A DNA stretch of 64,000 nucleotides from Cristatella mucedo (GCA_009760855.2 WPIO01000011.1:667501-731500), one strand, 5' to 3'. Shown: positions 10,817 through 24,147, counted from the stretch's first letter. The notes: generated from the letters alone by a model not told the origin. Numbers and translations are program-made.

Positions 10817-12732
10817 CAAAGGTGAAATTACAAGCACGAACTAATGTGGCCGCCCTGTTCGTAGCCTGACTAACTAAGCAAGCATTGCCGTGAGAAAAGT
10901 GCCTAGCCGACGAGCACCGAGATTGCACCACTGCTTTCGAAAAATTAAAGAAAAATTGCATACAGAAAATAATAACAATGATGAAATTAACGATAATATT
11001 GCGCATAGATAGCAGCGCTCCCACCGCTGGTCTGCCAGCCACCGGATGTTGCGCTGCGCACTCGTCGGACGGCAGCACAGCGGAGACGGGCACCACGTGC
11101 TGCTACACGTGCTGGGTCCCGCGCGGGTCCCGCTGTACCGCTAGGTCCGGCACGCTGCTAAATGGAAGCAAATGGTACCAATGGAGGAAGCTGCAGCCAA
11201 TGTTGGCCTGCATAGCACCATAGCCACGATATAGCAAACCGTCGGCCGAGTACTGTTTACGTCAGGACACCATTGACCCAGACCGAGTGCCAGCAGCAGG
11301 TAACCGAGGCCGGCCGCTGGTCAGGTCCCTAGCAAGCCTCTTGGACAATTGGTGCCTGCTTGATGTGAGTCAACAGCACTCGTGACGTTTACCTTGCTGC
11401 CGAAAAAGCTCCCAAACACCACGTGACCGACGCACAGCTTCGGCTGCTGCTGCCTGAGGCTAGTCCACGATAGAGCAAGCTAACCTTCTCGAATCATAAA
11501 CCTGAGAGGTGTAGTGTGCACAGAGGATTTGTTACATTTGAGCACAGCTGTTTGCTTTGCAGTCGTCTGGCCGACAATAAGTAGGCCGACAAACAGAGAG
11601 CTAAACAAAGGCAGCACTCTTCAGCTCTGCAGCTCAATTGGCCAGGGCCACTCCAATGGCAGAGAGCTGCTCCAAGTAGCCCTGGAGGCGGCACCAGCTA
11701 GGAGAGGTGTGGAACGGTACTGGGAAGGACCGGGAGGAGGTGGAGAAAGGAAGAGCCCCGGTAAAAACGCCATCGACAACGAGACGATCGATGAACAAAA
11801 ACCTTGCAGGCACAGTCTGCGGCACCCCTTCATCCAATGCAAATCCATGCCTCTCAATGTGCCGTGCACTTACTGCATCAAAAAGCATTTACGTCTACAA
11901 TTTTTTGGAGAAATCAGAAATGCCGAGAGAACAGAATTACCGTCCCGTTTATAGGATTTACAGGCTACTTGCTCCCGCAAGGCCTAAGTCTCCCAAACTA
12001 ACGCAGCCTAAGGGAGGTATTTATTTATGATGAACTTATGCAGCTGCACGTGTGCGTTTGATCAGCAGTTTATTTATGCAACAAATAGGCAGGGCACTAA
12101 GCTGCAAGGGGAAAAGCAAACCCGAAGGAGCACACTGCAGCAGCAGCAGCAGCATCGGCTGACAACCTCTCTAGGAGAAAGCTGTGGAGGCTCACAAAAG
12201 TTCCACAAGAGCGAGCTCAATCTGAACGATGAACCCTACGCATATCTTAGCTGCACGCACATTTCTAAGATGCTATGCTTGCATGCCCTCTGTTGTGCGA
12301 ATGGTGCACTTACTTTGAGTATTGCTAATCAAGTAGTAGTGCCGTGCCATTGTGTGGCTCACTAGTTCTTCATTTTCGAGTACTAGATTCCCGATAATTC
12401 GTACATCTGTGGGCTAAGAATGAACCAGGACTGGTGGTCCAGCCTTTACTGTTACGAGGCGGGCAGAATTTCATGCTTGTGCCCTCCGATGGACACACAC
12501 ACAGCCGGCCGCTGGTGCCAGGATGACCTATTGCTGGCGGCACATGATCAACCACCCAATAGATTTTTTAGAATCAGCAATTATAAAGAGTTGCTCAGAT
12601 GGGAAACTTACCAAAAGCAGGCAGATGTCTAGAGGCGATGAAAAAGGGTTGGATTTACAAGCAGGAGGTTGGATTTACAAGCAGGAGGAGGTAGCCGAGC
12701 ATGTACATGCATGTACAGAGGCAGATGCGATG

Positions 12733-12952
12733 GTGCTTATGCGGGCTGACACTGTTGCATGCTGCTACTAACCACACTTGCATGCTGACCCTGTGCACAG
12801 CACCCCTAACCATGTTACTCATGTTATTTATCAAGCGTGATACCACTCACCATTCGATCGCGCTTCCTTTGCAGCAAATGTAAAGTGCCTAGAAAGAGAT
12901 TGAGTTCTCTGAGGGTGCTTTATCAAGTGTATTATTATTATTATTATTATGC
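12733..12952 (+). mobile_element. LINE-A 3' UTR and (ATT)n tail
   Basis: A plus-strand copy of the LINE-A 3' UTR with two CATGCTGAC-type blocks, the CAGCAAATGTAAAGTGCCTA block, AGGGTGCTTTATCAAGTGTA and an ATT tail. It is 5'-truncated and lies inside TMTC2 intron 2, antisense to the gene. Confidence 0.88.
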
Positions 12953-13154
12953 AAGGATGGCACTTGGGCATAATTGACTGCATTAGCTCGATATAGTAAT
13001 CGCCTACAAAACGCAGGACTGCCTACATCGCTATCTCGTAATAAATACAAGTGCACTCTTAGCATTCACGCTGCCCGGATTCGAGCAGCAGCACAAATAC
13101 GCATAGGCGCCCCGCACGCACAGCAATTGCGCCAAGCACAAGTGGACAGCCTAC

Positions 13155-13827
13155 CTTGACCAGCTTGGCCACATCGGCACAAGTCCGCACGTCTGATGAG
13201 ATCACATGCCACGCCAAGCAGACGGCCAGGACGGTGACGCCGGTCTCCTTTGACAGCATGGCCGCTGTCGCACTGGCAACACAGGCCGCGAGAAAGAAGG
13301 GCGGGCCGAGCCGGAAGTAAGGCGAGTCGGAAGCAGCAGATACCTCGACGTCCGACGGCTTCCCCTGCCTCCGGCGTCGCTCGCTGCTGCTGCTGCTCCC
13401 GCCGCCGCCGAAGCTGCTCAGATAGGCAGCATAGGATGCCAGCGAGAGAAGAAAGAACAGGGCTGCGAGCAGATCGGCACGGCCAACGATGCCGGCCACT
13501 GCCTCGGCGTGCACCGGATGCACGGCAAACAGCAGTCCGGCGATCAGCGAAGGCCAAGCCGGTGCACCCTCGCCGGCGTAGGCGAGCCGATCGACCAGCG
13601 CCGTGTACACGGCCGTGACCGCTGCGTGCAGAGCGACGTTGACGACGTGGTAGCTCAGCGGCTCCAGGCCGCAGCAGGCGTAGTTTAGCTTGAACGTGAG
13701 CACGCACAGCGGCCGGTAGGACTTATGCGAGCCGGCGTCGCTCAGCTTCGTGCCCCAAAAATCGTTCCGGAACAAGTTCTGAATTGGTGCTTCCGGCCGA
13801 ACGTCTGGGTTGTTCACAATGGCACGG
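13155..13827 (-). CDS. TMTC2: TMTC2 exon 2 (luminal loop and membrane helices)
   Basis: This 673-bp exon has one base that completes a Ser codon from exon 1, then 224 codons; it ends phase 0 at AAG/GTAGGC. The acceptor is CTTTTGCAG. It encodes R-A-I-V-N-N-P-D, then NLFRNDFWGTKLS, GSHKSYRPLCVLTFKLNY and YHVVNVALHA, all hallmarks of the TMTC luminal loop. These are followed by HPVHAEAVAGIVGRADLL and several hydrophobic segments, with SKETGVTVLAV near the end. The order and spacing equal vertebrate TMTC2. A Gly/Ser-rich insertion (GGGGSSSSS, then an Arg/Lys patch) sits in one loop. The acceptor, not the GTG codon at 13817, defines the 5' end, because the reading frame continues upstream to the splice site. 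Confidence 0.93.
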
Positions 13828-15902
13828 CTGCAAAAGGAAAAGACCGGCGGTGAGGTTCATGCCGTCAGCGCCATATGACTAATCAAGCAACAAAAACGTT
13901 CCACTATGTGTCCAGGTCGCACATATAAACTCTCCTACTACGATGCCGCAGCCAAATAGGATTGCTTTTCGTTAACATACTCAGCGCCGACAAGGTCTGC
14001 TTTTGGAGTCACGTGACATCTGTGGCCAGAGTAAGAATTGTATACTGAATCTGTTAATCAACCGTGAGCAATAGCAGCTTGTACAGCAAAGGGTGTGAGG
14101 TAACATCTATCACAAGTTTTAAAATGAAACTATTTTCTCGACCTATATAGCATGCTACTTTCGGAGAATCGCTATATTCTCACTGGTTTCAAGAGCAGTT
14201 TACATATGCTTGCACACACCTGACTGTATTAGGGCTAAACCTAGTGTGGAAGCACCACCTGTACTTACTGGCATGAACCAGCAGCAGCTGCAGGCCAGCT
14301 CAGCCAACATACATGGCTCTAAAACTAATTTGAGATGCAAAAGTGTGCTCAAAGCACACATGCTGGCATAGCACCGAGATCGAAAGCAAGTGGGCTCACT
14401 CAAGAGAAAAAGCTGAAAACAGAAGCTGCGAGGAAGCAGCCAGCATGCAGTGCACTAAAGGGGAATCTCGGAGGTCTTACACCGGCCCAACGTGGGCTGC
14501 ATAAGCCGAGCCGAAAAAGCTCAAGCTGTCACTGGTTTAGGGTCAACTTGGAAAGCTTGCACAGGATGTGGCAGTGGTCTGGTGGCAGGGCAGAAGCTGG
14601 CCACCTCATAACGAGGTCATCGATGAGGTACTGCTTTCCCAGCTCACCAAATCAAACAGCCACCATTGTGCACAGCAGTGTCCAAGGCAGCAGCCAGACT
14701 GAAAAAAGGTATGTGCCCGGCAGGCAGTATTTAAGTGAGACCTGTTTGCTTTTGCTGCCACCTGCCCCATTTTCAGCTGGCTAATTGTGCATAACGGCAG
14801 CACAAAGGTGCCGGTGGTCTAATGACAGGCGTTTATTGTCAAACAACAGCAGGATGCCAGCCTGGGAGCAGGTAGCCCTTTTCGTGGATGGTGGCGATCG
14901 CCTGAGGGTTCTCAATGGCCATCGTTCCACTAGCTCTTGCTTTATAGAAAAAAACTGCTGCGACCGTGCTGAAGCCATTGAGACCAAGCCGGCCGTGAGC
15001 AAAACAATGCCGACCACCACTGGCAGCATGCTCCAGCTGCACAATGGAGCACTTTGCAAGCATCGTTGGCACCAGAAATTATGCTTTGTTGTACAATTTT
15101 GATCGTGGTAGACCAACTGAGAGTCAGGTCTCTCACCTAGTGAGGTAATATTAAAAGACAATTTAATCCTTGGCCGGCTGGCAAGCTGGACTGAGTGGCT
15201 ACCTATCAGATAGCAAGAGCAAAGTTACTGGCGATGCTCAAGAGGTCAGCTTCGGCATTCGTTTCTTTTACCCAAAGCTGCTGCAGCAGGCAGCAACTGA
15301 GTAATGGGGTACCACCGAACCAAAGCTCTGGCACCACCGCACCGTGCTGCGATGAGTGAATGGTGCTGCGACCGAGCAATCGATTGCCGTGGGCACTGCC
15401 GCTGCCCACAAGCAAGTAAGCACTCGGTGATTGAGTGTGGGATCGAGTAGCTGAGCGACTTCAAGGGGCAGGAGGCTACAGACTACCGAGGAAGCTTATC
15501 GTTAGCAAAGGCAACCCGCCTGGGGCAGGCCACGACAGCAGAATGTTGACTTGCATGCCTGCTCACAGGCAAGCATGGTGGTGGCCGTCGGCACTCAGAT
15601 CACGTGATGAGTTTGCTGAGCCCACACAAACAACATGCCGTCCCCCTCAGAGCCAGTTGACAAAAGAGGCACGAATTAATTGCACTAGCCCCTAGTGTAA
15701 GAGTGCACAGGTGGCTAAGCATAGTCAGCACTGAGTGCCAGAAGCAATGACAATCAGTAATAATTGATCCCTTTAGATGCTAGCAAACTCCAAGGCAAGT
15801 GACAGACAAGTGCAGCCAGACCAAGAGTAGCTCTTGCTCCCGGAAAAAACCGGGCTCCATCAGTGTTACGTGAAACAGCCACGTGGGCCGTGCCAGCAGG
15901 AT

Positions 15903-16008
15903 CGTCACTGAGGTCGTGGGCTCGAGCCCTGTGGTATATGTAAAGTGCCTGAATAGATAGTTCTCTTGGGGCGCTATATAAATGAATTATTTATTTTTTT
16001 TATTTATT
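15903..16008 (+). mobile_element. SINE-B, 5'-truncated
   Basis: It retains the B-box-like GGGCTCGAGCCC and the LINE-like tail CTCTTGGGGCGCTATATAAA followed by TTATTTATT. The A-box half is missing. Confidence 0.75.
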
Positions 16009-17879
16009 ATCGTGGCTTCGCGGTTACAAATGCGAATGGCATCACAACGGCACGGCCAGTAAGCTGAAATGGGTTAAGCTGCTGAAACTAGAGCAGTCTG
16101 CAACCAAGGCGACCTCGAGACTTGACACTGCTAATGCCATCATTTAAGGATGATAGGGGACTGTAGGCCTGAGGAAAACGACCATCTCAGAAGGGGTAAT
16201 CGATACTGCACCTGTGATACTTAGGAAAGAGATGTGACATAAACGATGCTGCTAGCTGTGAAGCTGCAGCCAATTCTTACGTGTGCCGGTGAATGGAGGT
16301 GCCTTGTTCAGCACCTAACGGCTCTTTAAATCGACTCAGCCAAGACAACTATGAGGGCAAAAAGAATGGTAAGTGCATGCTGAAAGTACTTTTTTTTGAC
16401 ATACCAAGGCATCTAGAAAGCTCAGAACCACTGCAAAAACAACCTTTTGTCCGTCGAGTAAGGCATGCTATCAAATAGAAAAAATTGAGTGGTGAGCCAG
16501 TAGCTGCCACCTTTTTTTTCCTGCTGCAGCTATTTTGCTCAGCTTGCCGAACGTGTTCTACAATGCCCAGGGTCACTCAGCACCACACATCAACCCACTC
16601 TCAAGCCCCCTCTTCTGAGTTAAAAGCGGCAGGGTCAGCTTGCCGAACGTGTTCTACAATGTCCAATCGCTCAGCACCATACGCTGGCTAAACTGAATGG
16701 AAAATCCTGAAAAACCAACCCGTTTTCAGTCAAGACATGGTCAAACCGTGTCCCTGAGCTGAAGCATAGCCACACTGCCACTCCTTTCTTAAAAGGGCAC
16801 CTGCTCATAATTTTCCTCAACAGGAGACTATCCCCAACAACCTCAGCCAGCAGCAGTAGTACGGGGAAGGTCCTGATGAATTCATCCTACGGATAATTCG
16901 GTGGCCTGGCCACGGGCAGCAGCTAAGCACTAAATGCTGCAATCCCCAAGACACCACAGAGCATAGCAGGAGACCAGCCGGCAGCCTCGGCTTGGCAATT
17001 TCAATCGGCCTCAATTGCCACGTGGGGACTGCTGGTCAGAACAAATTGCTGGAGCTTCACAGCCTCTGCTGCCTCCACTACTTGCAGTGCAGGCTTCCCA
17101 TCTCACCTGCTTCTTTGCCAAGTTGCTGCTGAAACCTACAGCTCCTCAGACAGAAGAATGGTATGTGAGGGCCACGGCAAGTAAGGTATTGCAGGTCGCA
17201 AGGTAAACTGATAATCATATGCGGCATCTCGCGTACGCGCACACGCATGCACACACACACACAGACGCGAGAGCACACTGAGACACGCATAAGCTCGAGT
17301 ACGTGCATTCTCTCAATACTTCTCTAACAAATCCAGTCCTCTTCTACCTCCTCCTACCTTGTGCTCAGTCAATAGAGTGCAGAAGGTACCTGGATGAAAG
17401 CGACAAAATGAAGCAAATATTGGCTCACTGCAGTGGCCACCTGCACAATCCCTCTCGTGGCAAGCTGACAGCTCCACTGATCTCGTCTCTAGCCAGCTCT
17501 GCTTCGGCTCAATTGCAATCGGCTTTGTCTCGAGCTAGCAGCAGCAGTAGCAGGAGGCCGTCAGCCTGGCTGGCCAGCTGGAGCCAAGAAGCTGCAGGTG
17601 GCCAGCCATCCACGAGCAGTAAGTAGTAAGCCTCATGCTGGCTTCTGAGCAAAGCAAGCTCTGACACGGCAGTCAACAAGTGGATCACTCGATAGTCAAA
17701 GCCGGCATACTAACTGAGGAACGAGCTCTACATAGTGAGACACAGAGAGAGGGAAGTGAGAGGGGAGAGACATCAGAAGGACGACTGGGAGAGGGGAGAG
17801 AGAGGAGAGAGAGGAGAGAGAGGAGCTGAAAGTGAAAGTGAAGAGGGAGAGAGGGGAGAAACACAGAGACAGTGCAGAC

Positions 17880-17995
17880 GGGCGTGAACACACACAAGCA
17901 AACACACGCACACACACAAGCAAACACACACGCACCCAAGCAAACACACACACACACACACACAAACACCCAAGCAAACACACACACTCGCACAC
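17880..17995. repeat. (CA)n-rich cluster
   Basis: Imperfect CA repeats interspersed with CAAACA and CACGCA; a GA-rich stretch precedes it (17740-17875). Open frames across it are low complexity. Confidence 0.9.
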
Positions 17996-18239
17996 ACTCC
18001 TGTGGACGTACGCACATGCACAAACGTGCTCCTTGTCATGAAGATAGGATAGAAACAAAATGAATCTCTTGGCAGCACAGCTAACAGGCTAGAGCATCTG
18101 GGCTGAGTAAAGGCTCCTTCCTGCCTTAGACACGTGCAGGAGGAAATGATTGACACGTCCATGGACGACACCAGTCCAGCATAGTTCTAAATCAACCGAT
18201 GGACTAATAACTTGGAAGGTTCATGCGTAAGGCAACAGA

Positions 18240-18690
18240 CTCAATGTAATGTAATGTAATGTAATGTAATGTATCTCCGTCTGTAACTCCACAAAGTCAT
18301 AAAGACCATATGGGTGTTACGCAGGAGAGTTTTGTATAGCGCACTCACAGCCTAAGCGGCTTTCGGTACGCATTCGGTAGCCAACAGACTTAGTCTCACG
18401 CAACAAAGAGAGAGTGGGAAGTATAGCAGAGTCAGGAGAGCAGTTGAGGTAGTGAGTAGCGTAGAAGTAGCAGCTCAGGACAGCTGAAAAAGATGTGCCA
18501 TAGTCGGCAGTAGGAGAGAAGTTGTCGTTGCGTAAGAATTGTGGAAGCGAGTTCCACAGTCTAGGACCTGCAGAGCTAAAGCTTCTGTCGCCAACTGTCT
18601 TTAAGCGGAGGAATGGCACAGCTAATTTATTGTCCGCACTGGACCTCAGGGCACGAACAGGCTGAAACTGATGTAGCAGTTCAGCAGTTC
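18240..18690 (-). mobile_element. LINE-D 3' end with (TGTAA)n tail
   Basis: The minus strand encodes F-L-R-L-K-T-V-G-D-R-S-F-S-S-A-G-P-R-L-W and N-S-L-P-Q-F-L-R. This is the conserved C-terminal end of L2/CR1/Jockey-type reverse transcriptases. It is followed by a UTR ending CTTTGTGGAGTTACAGACGG and a TTACA pentanucleotide tail (18246-18271 on the plus strand). The copy is 5'-truncated and defines the orientation of the LINE-D family. Confidence 0.85.
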
Positions 18691-19950
18691 AGCTGGACCT
18701 GTATTGATAAACAATCGACAATTAATTGAGCCCCTGGGGGTAGTAAACTGGGAAAACAATGCTATCTTTTAGACGAATAGCTTGCCCTGCAGACCTGTGA
18801 TTGCCTTCGCAGACTATGCTGCCTGAGCCGGGCTTAGGCAAGCCGGCTACAAGCTGCTGGCTGCATGCTATTAAGCAGCCTGTTTGACTCGTCTCCCTTT
18901 TCCTATTTATTCAAGCAGCTGTAGCTCGACTGGTGCTGGCAGCAGAGCTGTGCACATACTCACTTATAGAATTTCAGCGACCAGCCCATTCCATCAGCTA
19001 CCCATTACTCACTAGTCGCCGATCCGCGGCTGACCAGACGTGTCTGGTCCTCTGCGTATGGAACCCGGTAAGCTCAGTCGAATCTCAGCTTACTCACGCC
19101 TGCTCACACTTGGTAATCTGCCCCATTCGCCGATACGTCGGTCTTTACCGAGCTTCTCGTGCCAGCCAGTCGGGCTCGGTGGCTGAGGGACCTTGATTGC
19201 AGCAGATCGCTCAGATTGCCCAGTTAAGAGAAGGAAAGTTGCAACTTAAAGGTCGCGAAGCGACTGAAAACCAAACTTGTCGACAAAACAGCTCCACCCA
19301 GAATGCATGCAAGTAATCCTCACAGATCGGCTGCTATAAACGAGAAATGTTGTTGCTGGCAGGGTTCAGTCTGTACCGACACGCCTCCCTATGCCTGCAA
19401 CGAGGCTGCTTTTGTTGCCTTTGGGTGACGTCGATACATAAGACACTGGGCCTAGCCAGCTTCCTGGCAAGATTGCCTCACGGCACCGTCCCCGAGTCTG
19501 TCCTGGGGATGGGAGGAGAGAGCGCTGGTCGCTAGGGCTCGTGGGAATCGCTAGCAGACATAAATTTTCAGCGGCGTCAGCTTCGTGCAGTTACCTCTCC
19601 ACGTGGGCTCAACCACCTCAACAGCAGGCCAGTGCGAGGGATTGCATATCGACCTGCTTCCTGTCAGCATAGTGCTCGATCGGTTGCGGCCGAGGACTTT
19701 TCTTGGCATAAAAATCAGGCCGGGCATCAGAAAACTAGACAAATTACAAATAGCTGCCTCCTAATGGCTTGGTTCGGCTAAGGTCTCGACGAGGCTGTCT
19801 TCAACTACCGAAGCCCACTAGGTACCGTCAACGGTAGAGCAGCAACTACGACAACTCCAGCAATTCCATCTCGGATCCCTTGGCGACCCTGGGCACACCC
19901 AGCAATAACACGGCACCAGACGATTGGAGCAGGTGTGCGACGCCAAGCAG

Positions 19951-20273
<323 letters not shown>

Positions 20274-20715
20274 GAGCTGGAGCAGCCGCGGCCTGCTTGA
20301 CTCGGCCCGCAGCAGCAGGAGCAACGGCAGCAGCAGGCTACGGCGCTGGTAGACAACGACAGTTTTGAGGTGCGGGCGCTACTTTTCATCAACGACGGCG
20401 ATGCAGCAGCGGCGAGCGACGGAGGCAACGACGGCGGGCAGTGCTAGAAGGCGGCCGCGACGCGTCGGCGGCGAGCGCGGACGCCGCCGAGGGACCGCTC
20501 GCGAATTAGCGGCAACTCGTCGGCCTAATGGCGGTGAACGATTAGCGCCGTGTTGCCCAACAATGCGTCGGCTCGAGCGCGACCATAGAAAGATGCCAAT
20601 GGGCTTTTGCAAAAGGAATCGGACGGCCGGCCGGTCAATGGAGCCGCAGAAAAGGCGACGGCGTCGACGATGCCCGCAGGCGACGAGCCGCGGCCGCGCG
20701 CAGACTCCTCCTCAC

Positions 20716-20807
20716 CTGTCGTCGAACGCGAACTCGCCGCGCAGGCTGTTAATATATACGACGACGGAAGCCAGAGCGGCGATGGCGACTGGTGCGCGGC
20801 GCGTCAT
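20716..20807 (-). CDS. TMTC2: TMTC2 exon 1 (start codon, DD motif)
   Basis: Thirty codons plus two bases. The ATG at 20807-20805 lies in a good Kozak context (GCCAAAATGA). The peptide is M-T-R-R-A-P, a hydrophobic stretch, then Y-I-N-S-L-R-G-E-F-A-F-D-D, and the last two bases begin the Ser codon finished in exon 2. The joined sequence F-D-D-S-R-A-I is the family's luminal acidic motif, equivalent to the catalytic acidic residues of GT-C glycosyltransferases. The donor is ACAG/GTGAGG. The N-terminal stretch should be the first membrane helix or signal anchor. The exon is too short to appear as an open frame of its own and was found by splice phase and family pattern. Confidence 0.88.
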
Positions 20808-21010
20808 TTTGGCCGACTCCAGCTCGTCGAGCCCCGCCGGCCGCACGCCAGCGGACTGACCGGGCGGCGACCCGGCTTGCTATGGGGCGGGGCCGTTGGT
20901 GTGCACGTGACCACTCGCCACCGTCGCCGCCGCCCTGCCCTCCTGTTTCCTTTGGTTTTGCGGCCCTAAGCCGGAGGAGGGGAGGGGGGTGGCCGCTAGC
21001 TGCAAATTAG
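20808..21010 (-). promoter_or_regulatory. TMTC2: GC-rich 5' region of TMTC2
   Basis: The region immediately upstream of the start codon is GC- and CpG-rich. It has an Sp1-type GC box (GGGGCGGGGC, 20884-20893), an E-box CACGTG (20904-20909) and a G-rich run at 20975-20990. No TATA box is evident, so a CpG-island type promoter is the likely form. Transcription start and 5' UTR extent cannot be told from sequence. Confidence 0.5.
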
Positions 21011-21325
21011 TCCGACCACTTTGGCGCGGCCACTTGAACAACGCCTAAAGCCGGCGGCGGACGTCGGACTGTGAATTGCTCAACGATCGTTTGCCCCTAT
21101 GTCCGCTTGCCTCCAGCATGGTGGAGCGCTCACTGACTTTGGTTCCCCAGCTGCTTGCTATCTACACAGCTGTTACAAACGCGGTGTGCGGCTTCCACTC
21201 CCGGACAGAAGTAGGCCGTAAGCACAGCTCTAGCGACGGTGCTAGTCTCAGCTGACGTGTGAGGAATACCGGCGACGCTCTGAGCCTTCAACGACAAGCG
21301 ACGAAAGACTATTGCCGCGCGCACT

Positions 21326-21440
21326 CCACTCGATCGTGCTTCATTTGCGGCAAATGTAAAGTTATTGGAAAGAGAATGAGTTCACTTAGGGCGCTAGATC
21401 AAAGGTATTATTATTACTATTATTATTATTATTATTATTA
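21326..21440 (+). mobile_element. LINE-A tail with (TTA)n
   Basis: A short LINE-A 3' end (CGATCGTGCTTCATTTGCGG, GTAAAG block, AGGGCGCTAGATCAA), then about 35 bp of TTA repeat. Confidence 0.8.
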
Positions 21441-22807
21441 CATTCCCCACACTACTACGGGTGCTCGTCCCTGATGCAGATGTGTGACAAATGCTGTTCG
21501 AGCTAGCGCCTCGAAACATGGCTACCGAGTCACCGGCGCTGCGCCTGCACTAGCATGTGTGCCGACAGTAGGAGAGCGCGGGAGCAATCGAGATAGCGTC
21601 CTACGTCTTTTGATGACAAGTCCGCGACGTTAATCTAGAGCCGTCTACGACACGGCCACAGAGGGCTACATCTACACAACATAAGAGATGGCGTACAGCT
21701 CGTCGTACAACTCATAATACTTCGATGCCCTAAGCCCTCCAAACTGATTGACCATCGCTACTACAATCTGAATAATACATAACGACCGTTATTATACTAG
21801 TCCGTAGTCCTGACTTACAATTTGTCCTCTCCTGACTGACTATAGTCAAAAGAAGCTCAAAGCCTACCTGCTCTCCATAGCATTTTCTCATCCGACTGAA
21901 TTGCCCTTAATGTGCCAATGCGTTCTGAAACTATGTATTTTAATACTAAACAGTTGACAGGCTTCCGTTTCTGAATAAGTAAAGAATCCACAAAGAGAAT
22001 TATTTCTCTTGGGGCTCTATTTAAATGTTTCATTACTGTTACTTTTATTGCCCATGGTTTTGTCATGGCTTTTAAAAAAGTGACCCAAAGTTGCCCTTAA
22101 GCTACTTCTCGAAACACCCATCGCAGGTGGCCACTATTTGCTGGCTTTCGGCTGAAACGTTCAAACGCGTGACAATCAGATTTGACAGTCGCCAGCGAAT
22201 TTCTCAGTATGAAACTCTATAGTGTCTGACATGTTGATTTGTCTGGTTGTTCTCTTTAATCGTTGCATCATAATGACGCGAACCAACCCCCATTTTCCTT
22301 CCTAGCGGCCTTTTTCATTAAACATAAGTCAACTAGTAAACCAGTTCTAAAAGACCATCTTTAAGTTTAATATTTGTCAAGATATGTTCCACATTCGCGG
22401 GACACATGACGATATTGGGCAGTGTCTTTCAAACACTGAAGCAAATGAAGTGAGCTTAACCGGTACAGCCTTCTAGGATGGAGAAACATTCAGTGGCGCA
22501 AAGAGCTAGTTGCCAGTATTGATGAGGAATAGATCATAGGCACACTTACGGAAACTGTTAAACTGAAACTGCATTGAATGGATTTTTGGAATGATCAGCT
22601 TAAGGTAGCAGTAGGAATTCTTGGTATTTTTATTTAAAAAGAAATTGGTTGCCAGCCAAGGAGCTTGTGAATTGTGGAGACACATTTAACGGCCTGTCAC
22701 TCCAATGGCATGAGGACTAATGAAAGTGGCACTTTTTTGCCAAAGAAAAATAACAATCGCGAGTAATATGTCTTTATTGTTAGATGCAGAGTTAGGTAGC
22801 ACCTAGA

Positions 22808-23006
22808 ATTTTTTATTTTAATGATAGATAAAAAGACTCCTACCTGATTGAACAGCCTCTTTTGTATAGCGACAGAAGAGCCTTTACGGCTATCACCACC
22901 GCTTGCAGTGGCGATAAAGGATCGCCCACCGCAGGATTCGAACCTACGACCTCGGGACCTCGGTCGTGAAAGCAACCGCCTTACCTAGTGTGCCATCACG
23001 GCTCAC
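22808..23006 (-). mobile_element. SINE-C, full length, minus strand
   Basis: The minus strand reads AGCCGTGATGGCACACTAGG, a duplicated GACC(G)AGGTC region, B box GGTTCGAATCC, GGTGGGCGATCCTTTATCGC, then TATACAAAAGAGGCTGTTCA and an A-rich tail. Confidence 0.85.
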
Positions 23007-23700
23007 CAAGCCAGGTGCCTTGAAAAAACCTTGAAGGATAAATGTAGCAATATATTGTAACCATTAAAAATAATTATACAATATTGAAATAACGTCTCAA
23101 GAGGAACAGTCATCTTTCTAGGCACTTCACACATTCAGAAAAGTAAGAATGTTGATTGGTTAGCCATAACATTGAATATTTCGAAACACCCAGCACACCA
23201 AGGACAATTCATCAGTATGGAGCAGATGCTGTGAGATTTTCTGAAGCACGATGTCGTTGACTTCTGCAAACGGGCTCAAATTGCTTGGCTGTTTAATTAA
23301 CTCCCGATTTAAATATTTGGTGCGATGTAGGTATTTATGCTCGTTAACAACAACTTTCCCATGAAGGATTATTTCATAACAGGCTTCGTAGCTAGGTTGG
23401 CTGTTCCCTAACTCCTATAACGCAGATGCGATCCCTGCTATCATATTTCACCATCTGCAGCAGCAAATAATTTGCATCAAAGTGTCCGAAATGAAAGTGT
23501 CCACAAAAACCTAAGAACTATAGCAAATACGTTGGTAATATCTGAATAAAATTAAGAATCCAGACCATGTCCTCACTTTTTGTCGTTCATCTTTTATTAC
23601 TTTTTCAAACTACAACAAATTGAAATTTTAGGTTTATTATCGTATAAGTAGGTATGTAAGTAGGCATTATTTCCTCACAAGTATTTTCAGGAACTCACGG

Positions 23701-23702
<2 letters not shown>

Positions 23703-23734
<32 letters not shown>
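23703..23734. repeat. (AT)n microsatellite
   Basis: About 32 bp of AT repeat directly bordering the LINE endonuclease fragment that follows. Confidence 0.95.
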
Positions 23735-23736
<2 letters not shown>

Positions 23737-24147
23737 GCCCTCCCGCTTGCCGGTGCTCTGGCTCTCAAGCCGGACCTGGTCATTGATAATGACACCGATC
23801 TAGTAACTGTGGATGTGACGGTGCAATTCGACAGCAGCAATGATGCTCTGATTGTGGCGGCCCGGAACAGGACCGATAAATGTGCAGCCATTGCCCAGTC
23901 TTTCCTGACCACTGGCTACCGATCGGCAGTGGTGAGGCCCTTCATGGTCGGGGCTTTCGGCAGCTGGTGGCCAAACAATGAAGCCTGCCTGGCCGAACTC
24001 AGCATTCCACGTTCGGAAAGAATGGCTTTAAGGCGGCACTACGTCTCTGATGCCATTACAAGCTCGGAAACTGTGTGGTCCCTGTTCCTGAACCGGGTGG
24101 CCCGGGTAGCACGTTTGATTCCGGCAGGACAGGGCACCACCGGCTAA
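23737..24147 (+). pseudogene. NeSL/R2-type LINE C-terminus (restriction-like endonuclease)
   Basis: About 136 codons stay open to a stop at 24145-24147. The peptide contains K-P-D-L-V-I, then V-T-V-D-V-T-V-Q-F-D about 12 residues later and R-N-R-T-D-K after that. This is the PD...D...K arrangement of the C-terminal restriction-like endonuclease of early-branching LINEs. The later blocks V-G-A-F-G-S-W-W-P-N-N, L-A-E-L-S-I-P and R-R-H-Y-V-S-D-A-I-T-S-S are typical of NeSL/Utopia-type elements (knowledge of the family, matched by eye). The expected Lys-Tyr after the third motif reads Lys-Cys. The upstream reverse transcriptase is absent; AT repeats lie on both sides. It is a dead 5'-truncated fragment. 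Confidence 0.75.

Larger units (their letters stand above)
9641..13154 (-). other. TMTC2: TMTC2 intron 2 (3.5 kb)
   Basis: The intron lies between the AAG/GTAGGC donor of exon 2 and the GTTGCAG acceptor of exon 3, phase 0. It contains a SINE-C copy (10641-10816) and a LINE-A 3' end (12733-12952). The GC-rich part at 9650-10620 has long open frames on both strands without recognisable domains; I regard these as composition artefacts. The stretch 10820-12720 shows nothing that I recognise. Confidence 0.7.
21011..23700. other. Region upstream of TMTC2, repeats only
   Basis: A LINE-A tail (21326-21440), a diverged LINE-like tail near 21950-22060 and a SINE-C copy (22808-23006) are visible. No coding exon is recognisable; open frames are short. 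The stretch 23010-23690 is AT-rich and shows nothing that I can name. Confidence 0.6.

Noticed and set aside
20365-20969. Plus-strand open frames of 120-164 codons over the TMTC2 promoter/exon 1
   Set aside because: GC-rich shadow frames opposite exon 1 with Arg-rich composition and no domain.
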